This document shows, one piece after another, positions 55,913 through 64,000 of a stretch of 64,000 nt of DNA. Source of the DNA: Xylanibacter ruminicola Ga6B6 (GTDB lineage Bacteria; Bacteroidota; Bacteroidia; Bacteroidales; Bacteroidaceae); contig NZ_JHXD01000006.1 in the NCBI RefSeq assembly GCF_000687715.1, positions 62,001 through 126,000 of the forward strand. The letters run 5' to 3'. A program made the position numbers and the translations under genes. Positions within the stretch are counted from its first letter, which is position 1; the number at the start of each line of letters is the position of its first letter. Under the pieces are notes generated by a model. It was not told the DNA's origin and searched no databases. It was given only the letters and a program-made list of their open reading frames with translations.

Positions 55913-58276
55913 ATGAAAAAGATCCAACTACTGATTACTGCTTTATTGCTTATTTTTCCGATGCTGGTACATGCCGGTGATTTCACTGTGGGCAACCAGA
56001 CATTCCTGTTAAATGGTCAGCCTTTTGTGGTTAAGGCGGCCGAAGTTCACTATCCGCGTATCCCCCGTCCTTATTGGGAGCATCGCATCAAAATGTGTAA
56101 GGCTTTGGGCATGAACACCCTCTGCATCTATGTGTTCTGGAATATCCATGAGCAGCGCGAGGGACAGTTCGATTTTACTGATAATAACGATGTGGCCGAG
56201 TTCTGCCGACTGGCCCAGAAAAATGGTATGTACGTGATTGTACGTCCTGGTCCATATGTATGTGCCGAGTGGGAGATGGGCGGTCTGCCTTGGTGGCTGC
56301 TGAAGAAGAAAGATATCCGTCTGCGTGAGCGCGATCCTTATTTCTTGGAGCGTGTAAAAATCTTCGAGCAGAAGGTTGGCGAGCAGTTGGCACCACTCAC
56401 CATCCAGAATGGTGGCCCTATCATTATGGTACAGGTCGAGAACGAGTATGGCTCGTATGGCGAGGATAAACCCTATATCTCTGAGATTCGCGACTGTCTG
56501 CGTGGTATCTACGGCGAAAAACTCACCCTGTTCCAGTGCGACTGGAGTTCAAACTTCGAAAAGAACGGTCTTGATGATTTGGTGTGGACCATGAACTTCG
56601 GTACTGGTGCTAATATCGATCACGAGTTCGCACGCCTGAGACAGTTGCGCCCCAATGCACCTCTGATGTGTTCGGAGTTCTGGAGCGGTTGGTTCGATAA
56701 GTGGGGCGCTAATCACGAAACACGTCCTGCTAAGGATATGGTAGATGGTATGGACGAGATGCTGTCTAAGAATATCTCGTTTTCACTCTATATGACTCAC
56801 GGTGGTACCTCGTTTGGTCACTGGGCAGGTGCTAACTCACCTGGTTTCGCACCCGATGTAACCAGTTACGATTACGATGCTCCTATCAACGAGTATGGTG
56901 GTACCACCGAGAAATTCTTCCAGCTGCGCAAGATGATGCAGAAGTACAGCAAGTCACCGCTGCCTGCAATCCCTTCGCGTCCTGCTAATATGATTAATAT
57001 CCCTGCCTTCGAAATGAAGGAGCATGCTGATATCCTGTTGGGTGCCGATAGTCTGGTCATGAACAGTCCGCTGCGCACCATGGAGGAACTCAATCAGGGC
57101 TGGGGTTCGATGGTGTATATCACCTCGCTGCCTGATATCGACACACCTAGTGTGCTCACCCTCAACGATGGTCACGACTTTGCACAGGTGTTCATCGATA
57201 GTACCTATATCGGTAAGATTGATCGTGTGCGCAACGAAAAGAGTCTCCTGCTGCCTGCAGTTAAGAAAGGTCAGGAGCTTAAGATTCTCATCGAGGCCAT
57301 GGGCCGTATCAACTTTGGTCGCGCCATCAAGGATTACAAGGGTATCACCGAGAGTGTCACCCTCTCAACCGATAAGGATGGTCACGAGCTTATCTGGAAC
57401 CTCAAACGCTGGGATATCTTTACCATTCCCGATAGCTATGTAGCTGCCAAGAAGGCACTTGATACCGCAAAGCGCGATTCGCTCACTAAGATGGTGTTCA
57501 AGGGTTCTGGCTATTATCGTGGCTATTTCAATCTTAAGAGGGTAGGCGATACCTTCCTGAATATGGAGAACTGGGGCAAGGGTCAGGTATATGTCAATGG
57601 TCATGCTATCGGTCGTTTCTGGTCTATTGGTCCTCAGCAAACCCTCTATGTGCCTGGTTGCTGGCTCAAGAAGGGTAAGAACGAAGTGGTTGTGCTCGAT
57701 GTGGTAGGTCCTTCTGCCAAGGCTTTCTATTTCACCAAGGATCAGAAGCGCCTCTCACCCTGGCTCTTTGCACAGAATAAGCCCGAACTTGATAAACTGA
57801 ATGTTGAAAAATCTCGTACACATAACAATCCTGCTGATCAGCCTGATCTCAACTCTGCTACCCCTGTGAAGGTTGGTCAGCTGGCAGCCGGTAACGGCTG
57901 GCAGATGGTACGTTTTGCTGCCCCAAAGACCGGTCGCTATCTCGCTATTCAGGCTTTGTCTACCCACGAAGGTAAGGATGTGGTGTCTGTTGCTGAGCTC
58001 TATGCTATTAATGCTACTGGTGCTCGCCTCAGTCGTGAGTCTTGGACGGTGAAATATGCCGATAGCGAGGAAACAAAACGTGGTAATAATACTGCTGAAA
58101 AATCTTTCGATTTGCAGGAGTCAACTTACTGGCGTACCGAGAAGGGCGTGGCTCTGCCACATCTGATGGTGATTGACTTGGGTAGCGAGCAGACGATTAC
58201 CGGTTTCGACTATCTGCCACGTGCCGAGGAAGGTGCCCCTGGTAGCATCAAGGATTACAAAATCTTTGTCTATTAA
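55913..58276 (+). CDS. secreted beta-galactosidase, GH35
   Basis: The 787-residue protein has a signal peptide (about 1-21), a TIM barrel with acid/base Glu178 in QVENEYGSYG and nucleophile Glu255 in LMCSEFWSGW, a beta-sandwich middle region (with NMENWGKGQVYVNGHAIGRFW), and a C-terminal discoidin-like (F5/8 type C) domain from about 655. It releases galactose from the non-reducing end of plant or host glycans. It shares a divergent promoter region with the GH67 gene. Confidence 0.94.
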   Translation: MKKIQLLITALLLIFPMLVHAGDFTVGNQTFLLNGQPFVVKAAEVHYPRIPRPYWEHRIKMCKALGMNTLCIYVFWNIHEQREGQFDFTDNNDVAEFCRLAQKNGMYVIVRPGPYVCAEWEMGGLPWWLLKKKDIRLRERDPYFLERVKIFEQKVGEQLAPLTIQNGGPIIMVQVENEYGSYGEDKPYISEIRDCLRGIYGEKLTLFQCDWSSNFEKNGLDDLVWTMNFGTGANIDHEFARLRQLRPNAPLMCSEFWSGWFDKWGANHETRPAKDMVDGMDEMLSKNISFSLYMTHGGTSFGHWAGANSPGFAPDVTSYDYDAPINEYGGTTEKFFQLRKMMQKYSKSPLPAIPSRPANMINIPAFEMKEHADILLGADSLVMNSPLRTMEELNQGWGSMVYITSLPDIDTPSVLTLNDGHDFAQVFIDSTYIGKIDRVRNEKSLLLPAVKKGQELKILIEAMGRINFGRAIKDYKGITESVTLSTDKDGHELIWNLKRWDIFTIPDSYVAAKKALDTAKRDSLTKMVFKGSGYYRGYFNLKRVGDTFLNMENWGKGQVYVNGHAIGRFWSIGPQQTLYVPGCWLKKGKNEVVVLDVVGPSAKAFYFTKDQKRLSPWLFAQNKPELDKLNVEKSRTHNNPADQPDLNSATPVKVGQLAAGNGWQMVRFAAPKTGRYLAIQALSTHEGKDVVSVAELYAINATGARLSRESWTVKYADSEETKRGNNTAEKSFDLQESTYWRTEKGVALPHLMVIDLGSEQTITGFDYLPRAEEGAPGSIKDYKIFVY

Positions 58277-58319
58277 TATAAATATAGGTAAAAAAGTTGT
58301 TTGTTTTAAAAATATTCAG

Positions 58320-58327
58320 TATCTTTG
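58320..58327 (+). promoter_or_regulatory. -7 promoter element of the polysaccharide export genes
   Basis: TATCTTTG, with GTTG at a 20-nt spacer as a weak -33 or TTTG at 16 nt. Confidence 0.6.
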
Positions 58328-58359
58328 CAGCCGTTTAAAAATAGCTAGTATTTTTTGAA

Positions 58360-60828
58360 ATGAAGAGATCTCTATTGGTATTATCATTGTTGCTCACCAC
58401 CCTGTTGGTGCAGGCTCAGATGAGCGACATTCAGGTGATGCAGTATGTCCAGCGCGAGATGAAGAATGGTTCTTCTCAGTCGCAGATTGCTACTAAACTC
58501 ATGCAGAAAGGCGTTACCATGCAGCAGTTGCAGCGTGTGCGCAGTCAGTACGAAAAGTTGAACGGCACCTCAGCGGTGCGTTCATCAGGTTCAACCACCG
58601 ATCAGCTTACGGCCGATAGTCGTATGCGAGAGAGCAACGGTGCGGTGCGTGTTGATGCTGAGGGTAACGAACTGTATGTACAGAAGATTGGTAGTAACAA
58701 TACTGACGAAGATATGCTCGAGAATTCTAACTTGAGCAATCGTCAGCAAGTTTATATCCCTGATTCAGTGAATACCATCAACGGCAAACGTGTGTTCGGC
58801 CGTGATATCTTCAATAACAAAGCCCTTTCATTCGAACCCAACATGAATATCGCCACTCCTACCTCGTATATCGTAGGTCCTGGCGATAAGGTGTTCGTTG
58901 ATGTCTATGGTGGTTCTCAAAAGTCAGAGCAGATGGAGGTAGGACCCGATGGTTCTATCGTGGTTACTGGTTATGGTCCTATCCACATTGCAGGTCTGTC
59001 GGTTGCAGCTGCCAATGCCAAGATCAAACAGACTCTTGGCAAGCGCTATAGCAGTTCAAAGATTCGCATGACGTTGGGTCAGACCCGTACCATTATGGTC
59101 AATGTGATGGGCGAGGTGATGGCACCTGGTACTTACACCCTTTCGGCCTTCGCCAGTGTGTTCCATGCCTTGTATATGGCTGGTGGTGTAAATAGTTTGG
59201 GTACATTGCGTGATATCAAGGTGTTCCGTGGTGGTCGTCAGATTGCTTCGGTCGATATCTACGATTATATCCTCAATGGCAAGCTCTCAGGCAATATCCG
59301 TTTGGCCGAGAATGATGTCATCATGGTCGGTCCTTATCAGAACATCGTCGATGTGGCTGGTAATGTCAAGCGCCCCATGGCCTACGAGATGAAGAAGAAC
59401 GAGAGCATTGCTACCCTGTTCAAGTATGCCGGTGGCTTTACAGGCGATGCTTACAAAAAATCGGTTCGTGTTAATCGTGTGGCAGGCGAGAAATATTCGG
59501 TTTACAATATCAACGAGTTCGATATGTCGAGCTTCCGCTTGCAGGATGGCGACTCAGTGACTGTCGGTGGTAACCTTCGTCGTTACGAGAATATGGTCGA
59601 GATTGCAGGTGCTGTGTTCCGCCCCGGACAGTATAGCTTGGGTGGCAATATCACCACTGTTAAGAGTTTGATCGAGCAGGCCGACGGCTTGACCGAAGAT
59701 GCCTTTGCCGGTCGCGGTGTTTTGCATCGTATGAAAGCCGATCGCACCCGTCGTGTCATCTCGCTCGATATCCAGGGTATTCTCAATGGCACTGTCGCCG
59801 ATGTACCTTTGGAGAACGAAGATGTGCTCACCATCGCTTCTAAACAGGAGAAGACCAACGAGCGCACCGTTACTATTTTCGGCGAGGTGATGTTCCCTGC
59901 CACTTACGAGTATGCTGATGACGAGTCAATCGAAGACCTGATTATCCAGGCTGGTGGCCTCACCGATGCTGCTTCTACCGTTAAGGTTGATGTGTCGCGT
60001 CGCATGATTGATCCTAAGGCTACCGAGGATTCTCCTGAGGTGGCTCAAACCTTCTCTTTCACTTTGAAAGATGGTTTCGTCGTTGACGGTTCTAAGGACT
60101 TCACACTGCAGCCTTACGATGAGGTGTATGTGCGTAAGAGTCCCGGCTATATGCCCCAGCGCAATGTCAGTGTCGAGGGTGAGGTACTCTTCGCAGGTAA
60201 TTATCCTTTGACACGTAAAAACCAGCGTCTCAGCGAGGTGGTGAAGGCTGCCGGCGGTGTTACCAAGGAGGCTTATATCCGTGGTGCCCGTATCGAGCGC
60301 CCCATGAACGACGATGAGAAGTTCCGCCTTAATCGTATTCTCCAGTTGGCCAAGGTGCAGTCTGGTGCCGGTTTCGATGCCAATAAGGTCGATCAGGATA
60401 GCGTTTACTATGTAGCCATTGAGCTCGATAAGGCTTTGGCTAATCCTGGATCCGATGACGATGTGGTATTGCGCGAGGGCGACCGTATTATTGTGCCCGA
60501 GTTTAGCGGTACGGTTAAGATTGATGGTAACGTGATGTATCCCAATACGGCTAGCTATAGTGCAGGTAAGAGTTATAAGTGGTACGTAAAGAACCAGGCT
60601 GGCGGTTTCGGTATGGGCGCTAAAAAATCGCGTGCCTTCATTCTCTATCAGAATGGTGCCGTTAAGAAGGCCAGCGGCGCAAAGATCGAGCCAGGTTGCG
60701 AAATCATCGTGCCCAGCAAAACACGCTCTGCCAACGAAAAGATTAGCATGATTGCTAACCTTGGCACCTCTCTCGCCACCATGGTTACCATGCTGGCCAC
60801 AGTTACAAACCTGATAAAGACATTCTAA
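58360..60828 (+). CDS. SLBB-domain polysaccharide export protein (Wza-like)
   Basis: The 822-residue protein has a signal peptide (MKRSLLVLSLLLTTLLVQAQ), an N-terminal helical part, a Poly_export domain (about 165-245, YIVGPGDKVFVDVYGGS) and about six SLBB repeats (for example VNVMGEVMAPGTYTLSAF, VDVAGNVKRPMAYEMKK, VEIAGAVFRPGQYSLGG, VTIFGEVMFPATYEYADD). The last 25 residues form a hydrophobic helix rather than the Wza C-terminal pore helix. It would form the periplasmic/outer-membrane channel for capsule or exopolysaccharide. No lipobox. wzz follows after 6 bp. Confidence 0.95.
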   Translation: MKRSLLVLSLLLTTLLVQAQMSDIQVMQYVQREMKNGSSQSQIATKLMQKGVTMQQLQRVRSQYEKLNGTSAVRSSGSTTDQLTADSRMRESNGAVRVDAEGNELYVQKIGSNNTDEDMLENSNLSNRQQVYIPDSVNTINGKRVFGRDIFNNKALSFEPNMNIATPTSYIVGPGDKVFVDVYGGSQKSEQMEVGPDGSIVVTGYGPIHIAGLSVAAANAKIKQTLGKRYSSSKIRMTLGQTRTIMVNVMGEVMAPGTYTLSAFASVFHALYMAGGVNSLGTLRDIKVFRGGRQIASVDIYDYILNGKLSGNIRLAENDVIMVGPYQNIVDVAGNVKRPMAYEMKKNESIATLFKYAGGFTGDAYKKSVRVNRVAGEKYSVYNINEFDMSSFRLQDGDSVTVGGNLRRYENMVEIAGAVFRPGQYSLGGNITTVKSLIEQADGLTEDAFAGRGVLHRMKADRTRRVISLDIQGILNGTVADVPLENEDVLTIASKQEKTNERTVTIFGEVMFPATYEYADDESIEDLIIQAGGLTDAASTVKVDVSRRMIDPKATEDSPEVAQTFSFTLKDGFVVDGSKDFTLQPYDEVYVRKSPGYMPQRNVSVEGEVLFAGNYPLTRKNQRLSEVVKAAGGVTKEAYIRGARIERPMNDDEKFRLNRILQLAKVQSGAGFDANKVDQDSVYYVAIELDKALANPGSDDDVVLREGDRIIVPEFSGTVKIDGNVMYPNTASYSAGKSYKWYVKNQAGGFGMGAKKSRAFILYQNGAVKKASGAKIEPGCEIIVPSKTRSANEKISMIANLGTSLATMVTMLATVTNLIKTF

Positions 60829-60834
60829 CGTAAT

Positions 60835-61902
60835 ATGGAGCAGAATCAGATACAATCTCAGACTAGAAAATTCCAGCCCATAGATTTTGGGGCTATTTGG
60901 CAGGCTCTTAAAAAGAATCGTAAACTCTACTATGTCGTATTGCCTGTCGCTTTTGTTGTGGCTATAGTTATTGCAAAGTCGATACCTACATATTATAAGT
61001 GTGAGGTGATATTAGCTCCAGAGGCCGGTGGTGGTAGTGGCAGTATGGGACAGTTGGCTTCTTTGGCCAGTTCCTTCGGTGTCAGTTTAGGTGGTGGTGG
61101 CAATGCTGGTGGCGATGCCATTACCCCTACGCTTTATCCAGACCTGATGAAAAGTACTGATTTTAAAACATCCCTGTTCCCCATTAAGTTGCATGGCAAA
61201 AAGGATAAAACGTCTATGACGTATTACGATTATCTCAAGAATGAGTGGAAGGAGCCTTGGTGGGAAGATTTCTTTGGTTTGATGGCACCCGAGAAGAAGA
61301 AAGATACCCTGGTCAATAACTTCGAACTGACAGGCGAACAGGCTCGTATTTCTGGTATGATAATGAAAAATGTGGTTTGCAAGATTGATAAGAAAACAAA
61401 CCTTATTTCAATTAATGTTACCACTCAGGATCCTTATATTGCTGCTTTATTGGCAGACTCTGTAAAAACGCGTTTGCAGGATTTCTTAACGGAATATCGT
61501 ACCCAGAAAGCTAATCACGATCTGGAATATGCCGAGATGTTGCAGGCTCAAGCAAAAAAAGATTATGAGCATGCTCGTCAGAAGTATGTAGAGTTTGTCG
61601 ATGCGAACCAAGATATTGTTCTCGAAAGTATCCGTCAGAAGCAAACTGATCTGGAGAACGATTTGCAGTTGCAGTATAACAACTATAATACGCTGAGTGC
61701 CCAGGTGTTGGCATACAAGGCAAAAGTTCAGGAGGCTACACCTGCTTTTACCACCCTTCAGCGTGCCACAGTGCCATTAGGTCCTGCAGGTCCTAATCGT
61801 AATCGTATACTGGTTGTGTGTCTGTTTTTGGCTGCATTGTTCACAACCATTTACGTGTTGTATAAAGAGCATCAGTTAAAGCCGCTGTTAGGCTTATCAT
61901 AA
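60835..61902 (+). CDS. chain length determinant (Wzz-like) protein
   Basis: The 355-residue inner-membrane protein has helices at about 34-53 and 327-345 enclosing a long periplasmic coiled-coil region, the Wzz/PCP layout. A Gly/Ser-rich stretch follows the first helix (GGGSGSMGQLASLASSFGVSLGGGG). There is no fused tyrosine kinase domain. The segment RATVPLGPAGPNRNRILVV before the second helix is the conserved PCP proline-rich motif. It sets polymer length with the Wzy polymerase, not in the window. Confidence 0.92.
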   Translation: MEQNQIQSQTRKFQPIDFGAIWQALKKNRKLYYVVLPVAFVVAIVIAKSIPTYYKCEVILAPEAGGGSGSMGQLASLASSFGVSLGGGGNAGGDAITPTLYPDLMKSTDFKTSLFPIKLHGKKDKTSMTYYDYLKNEWKEPWWEDFFGLMAPEKKKDTLVNNFELTGEQARISGMIMKNVVCKIDKKTNLISINVTTQDPYIAALLADSVKTRLQDFLTEYRTQKANHDLEYAEMLQAQAKKDYEHARQKYVEFVDANQDIVLESIRQKQTDLENDLQLQYNNYNTLSAQVLAYKAKVQEATPAFTTLQRATVPLGPAGPNRNRILVVCLFLAALFTTIYVLYKEHQLKPLLGLS

Positions 61903-61917
61903 CAATCATAGCCCCTT

Positions 61918-61973
61918 AAAAAGACGGAACGTGACGTATAATTATTAGATAAATCGTCATTTTCCGTCTTTTT
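61918..61973 (+). terminator. terminator of the SLBB-wzz unit
   Basis: AAAAAGACGGAA (61918-61929) pairs with TTCCGTCTTTTT (62-73 of the same block), extended by TGACG/CGTCA, and followed by T-rich sequence. Confidence 0.85.
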
Positions 61974-61974
61974 A

Positions 61975-62006
61975 TTTGGTGGTATCATAAAATTCCTTTA
62001 TCTTTG
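61975..62006 (+). promoter_or_regulatory. promoter of the rfbC locus
   Basis: TTTG (61975-61978), 20-nt spacer, TATCTTTG (61999-62006). Confidence 0.8.
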
Positions 62007-62247
62007 CATGCGGAAAAGGGAAATCGATTTCATCAAACTCCCCATTACCGTGTAGTTAATAAAAGCAAAATATTTAGTAACGTACTGACCTATAGCACTT
62101 TGCATCTGTCAGTCCGGAATATTTTCTTTGTACTTGTGTAAAAAATACACGCTCGTCGGGGCTGTCTGCCCCTTGCCGCGTGGCGCTCCCCGAGTGTTTT
62201 AGCATGGTATTAAATATGGCGCTTTTAGCGCATTGACAATATAGATT

Positions 62248-62802
62248 ATGGAAGTTATAACAACATCAATTGACGGTGTGTTCATTATTGAACCCCGCAT
62301 TTTCGAAGATAGCCGTGGCTATTTCTTCGAATCTTTCTCTCAACGAGAGTTCGAAGAAAAAATTGGTCCCATCAATTTCGTTCAGGACAATGAATCAAAA
62401 TCAAGCTATGGCGTAATGAGAGGACTCCATTTTCAGCGCCCTCCCTTTACTCAAAGCAAATTGGTGCGTTGTGTTAAAGGTGCTGTGCTCGATGTTGCAG
62501 TTGATGTCCGCAAAGGTTCTCCAACCTATGGACAGCACGTAGCTGTTGAACTCACCGAGGATAATCACCGTCAGTTCTTTATCCCTAAGGGCTTTGCTCA
62601 CGGCTTTGCTGTATTGAGCGAAACCGCCGTTTTCCAATACAAATGCGATGAATTCTATCATCCCGAGGCTGATTGTGGCATCAGTATATTGGATGATTCG
62701 TTGGGGATAGATTGGTGTATCCCAACAGATAAGTCGATTCTTTCAGAAAAAGATACAAAGCATCCTTTATTAAAGGATTTTGTTACTCCATTTGAATATT
62801 AA
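62248..62802 (+). CDS. rfbC: dTDP-4-dehydrorhamnose 3,5-epimerase
   Basis: The 184-residue cupin has the RmlC sequence: [44 protein letters not shown] (catalytic His), [20 protein letters not shown] and [15 protein letters not shown]. It makes dTDP-L-rhamnose precursor for surface polysaccharide. The rfbA, B and D partners are not in the window, so they may lie further downstream or elsewhere. ugd remnant begins 10 bp later. Confidence 0.96.
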   Translation: MEVITTSIDGVFIIEPRIFEDSRGYFFESFSQREFEEKIGPINFVQDNESKSSYGVMRGLHFQRPPFTQSKLVRCVKGAVLDVAVDVRKGSPTYGQHVAVELTEDNHRQFFIPKGFAHGFAVLSETAVFQYKCDEFYHPEADCGISILDDSLGIDWCIPTDKSILSEKDTKHPLLKDFVTPFEY

Positions 62803-62812
62803 AGCACAAGCA

Positions 62813-63019
62813 ATGAATATTGCAATCGTAGGTACAGGCTATGTTGGTTTGGTAAGTGGAACCTGTTTCGCTGAGATGGGCGCACATGTTACATGTGTCG
62901 ATGTTGATGTCGAGAAAATCAATAAACTTCAGAGCGGCATTATGCCAATTTATGAGCCAGGTCTAGAGGACCAAGAACTTGAGGAATTAGGTCTTATTTT
63001 CTCAAGAATTGGGGAGTAG
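62813..63019 (+). pseudogene. ugd: UDP-glucose 6-dehydrogenase remnant, internal in-frame deletion
   Basis: The 68-residue frame opens as a perfect Ugd N-terminus ([20 protein letters not shown], then [27 protein letters not shown]), which is the NAD-binding Rossmann start and should be followed by about 370 more residues. Instead residues 53-68 read [16 protein letters not shown] and stop. That tail resembles the usual Ugd C-terminus (for example KELEELGF-type endings with a final IG). An in-frame deletion joining codon ~52 to the last ~16 codons explains it. It cannot be active. A divergent start at 62780 in the same frame would add [11 protein letters not shown] and is not credible. Confidence 0.85.
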
Positions 63020-63039
63020 TTTTATTTTTGATTTTATTT

Positions 63040-64000
63040 ATGCTAGATTCCTCAAATAGTAATAAACGTATAGCTAAGAATACATTGTTACTATATGTAA
63101 GAATGTTATTCTTAATGCTTGTATCACTATATACCAGTCGTGTGATTCTTAATGCACTTGGTGTTGAAGATTATGGTATTTATAATGTCGTAGGTGGTGT
63201 TGTTGCAATGTTTTCAATGATTAGTGCATCGCTGAATTCTGCAATAAGTCGGTTTATTACATATGAGTTAGGTACAGGAAATTTAAATAGGCTAAAGACA
63301 GTATTCTCATCCTCCGTTACTATTCAGATAGGGTTGGTCGTTTTATTTTTGCTGATAGCAGAGACGGTTGGAGTATGGTTTGTAAACTATAAAATGATCA
63401 TTCCTGCAGATAGGTTAGTTGCTGCAAATTGGTGCCTTCAGTTATCTGCCATTACATTTTCTATTAACTTGGTAAGTGTCCCCTACAATGCTGCAATTAT
63501 TGCGCATGAAAAGATGTCTGCTTTTGCATACATATCATTTATCGAGGCTTTAGGAAAATTGTTAATTGCATGGTTCATTATACTTAGTCCAATTGATAGA
63601 CTTGTTTTTTATGCAATCATGCTTGCTGTGATGGCAGTTGTAATTCGATATATTTATATATATTATTGTAAGCAACATTTTGAGGAATGTTCTTATTCAT
63701 TTATTTATGATCATTGCTTGCTTAAACGTATATTTGGATTTGCTGGCTGGAATATGATCGGAACATCTTCTGCAATTTTGAGAAATCAAGGCGTTGATAT
63801 TTTAATTAATTTATTTTTTGGACCAGCTGTTAATGGCGCAAAGGCAATCGCAAATCAGGTTAACGCTGCAATTGACGGGTTTGTTCAGAATTTTATGATT
63901 GCCATGAATCCTCAAATTACTAAGTCATATGCAAATGGCAACCATCATTATATGTTGGATTTAGTCATGAAAGGAGCTAAGTTTTCTTTTTTTATTTTAT
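63040..64000 (+). CDS. oligosaccharide flippase-like (Wzx) membrane protein, 3' end outside window
   Basis: An ATG at 63040 opens a frame that runs to the window edge without a stop (320 codons seen). The start NKRIAKNTLLLYVRMLFLMLVSLYTSRVIL, then GVEDYGIYNVVGGVVAMFSMIS and later FAGWNMIGTSSAILRNQGVDILINLFFGP, is typical of the polysaccharide transport (PST/MVF) family that flips lipid-linked repeat units across the inner membrane. About nine helices are visible. The coding DNA is clearly richer in A/T than the rest of the window, consistent with a transferred polysaccharide cassette. Confidence 0.88.
   Translation, partial: MLDSSNSNKRIAKNTLLLYVRMLFLMLVSLYTSRVILNALGVEDYGIYNVVGGVVAMFSMISASLNSAISRFITYELGTGNLNRLKTVFSSSVTIQIGLVVLFLLIAETVGVWFVNYKMIIPADRLVAANWCLQLSAITFSINLVSVPYNAAIIAHEKMSAFAYISFIEALGKLLIAWFIILSPIDRLVFYAIMLAVMAVVIRYIYIYYCKQHFEECSYSFIYDHCLLKRIFGFAGWNMIGTSSAILRNQGVDILINLFFGPAVNGAKAIANQVNAAIDGFVQNFMIAMNPQITKSYANGNHHYMLDLVMKGAKFSFFIL

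Larger units (their letters stand above)
61903..62247 (+). promoter_or_regulatory. long structured 5' leader before rfbC
   Basis: The 345-bp gap holds no ORF. It has the terminator of the export genes (61918-61973), the promoter at 61975-62006 and about 235 nt of leader. The leader includes a G/C-rich hairpin (ACAC..CTCG..GGGG pairing with CTCCCCGAGTGT, about 62146-62200) and a small GCGC-TTTTA-GCGC hairpin at 62219-62231. Long leaders before polysaccharide operons are used for antitermination in Bacteroides (UpxY type); no UpxY-like gene is seen here, so this is inference. Confidence 0.5.

Noticed and set aside
53907-58276. A polysaccharide utilisation locus around the GH67 and GH35 genes
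   Set aside because: No SusC/SusD pair, sensor or sulfatase is adjacent; two divergent enzymes are not enough to call a PUL.

Overview
The window looks like a chromosomal segment of a Bacteroidales bacterium, most likely Prevotellaceae (Prevotella, Segatella or Xylanibacter type). The evidence is indirect. Nearly every transcription unit is preceded by the Bacteroidetes promoter TTTG-N19/20-TAnnTTTG. The gene content includes a TonB receptor with a DUF4249 lipoprotein, an LruC-domain lipoprotein, a carboxynorspermidine dehydrogenase-like gene next to recA, GH67 and GH35 secreted enzymes, and an SLBB/Wzz polysaccharide export pair. No rRNA gene is present to settle the taxonomy.

Layout. 1-4.9 kb: the 3' part of a MATE exporter, a probable non-coding RNA, then a clpS-clpA-aat operon that groups three parts of the N-degron pathway, a small TIGR04076-like gene and tRNA-Gln. 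5.1-8.9 kb: rsfS-ftsH-cdsA and a small lipoprotein. 9-13.3 kb: TonB receptor with DUF4249 lipoprotein, another lipoprotein, and asd. 13.4-17.1 kb: a CPA2 antiporter, lolD and a CvfB-like S1 protein. 17.1-23.4 kb, minus strand: asnS, a pseudouridine synthase with a long Gly/Tyr/Gln/Arg repeat tail, purB, tRNA-Val, an ACT protein and paaK. 23.6-28.4 kb: a metallo-beta-lactamase-fold protein, DUF2461, GNAT, a large LruC lipoprotein, and an unusual 800-bp gene-free region full of palindromes and repeats. 28.5-36.4 kb: dnaK, a secreted protein of unknown function, recA, a carboxynorspermidine dehydrogenase-like gene, an unknown gene and nhaD.

36.5-46.0 kb holds the most unusual locus: four consecutive sensor histidine kinase genes in one operon with no response regulator nearby. 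Their sequences show two paralogous types in alternating order (B'-A'-B-A), as if a two-gene module had been duplicated. The promoter-distal pair carries periplasmic solute-binding sensor domains and the promoter-proximal pair lacks them. The first kinase has lost its phosphoacceptor histidine (Tyr461) and has degenerate ATP-binding motifs.

46.2-53.9 kb: frr-rsgA, an S9 peptidase, an alpha/beta hydrolase, an Arc-like protein, an SPFH protein and mnmA. 53.9-58.3 kb: divergent GH67 alpha-glucuronidase and GH35 beta-galactosidase. 58.4-64 kb: the start of a surface polysaccharide locus, with SLBB export protein and Wzz, a terminator and new promoter with a 235-nt structured leader, rfbC, a ugd reduced to 68 codons by an apparent in-frame internal deletion, and an AT-rich flippase gene that runs off the end.

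Several promoters sit so close to the start codon (mnmA, the TonB receptor, the antiporter) that their mRNAs are predicted to be leaderless or nearly so.
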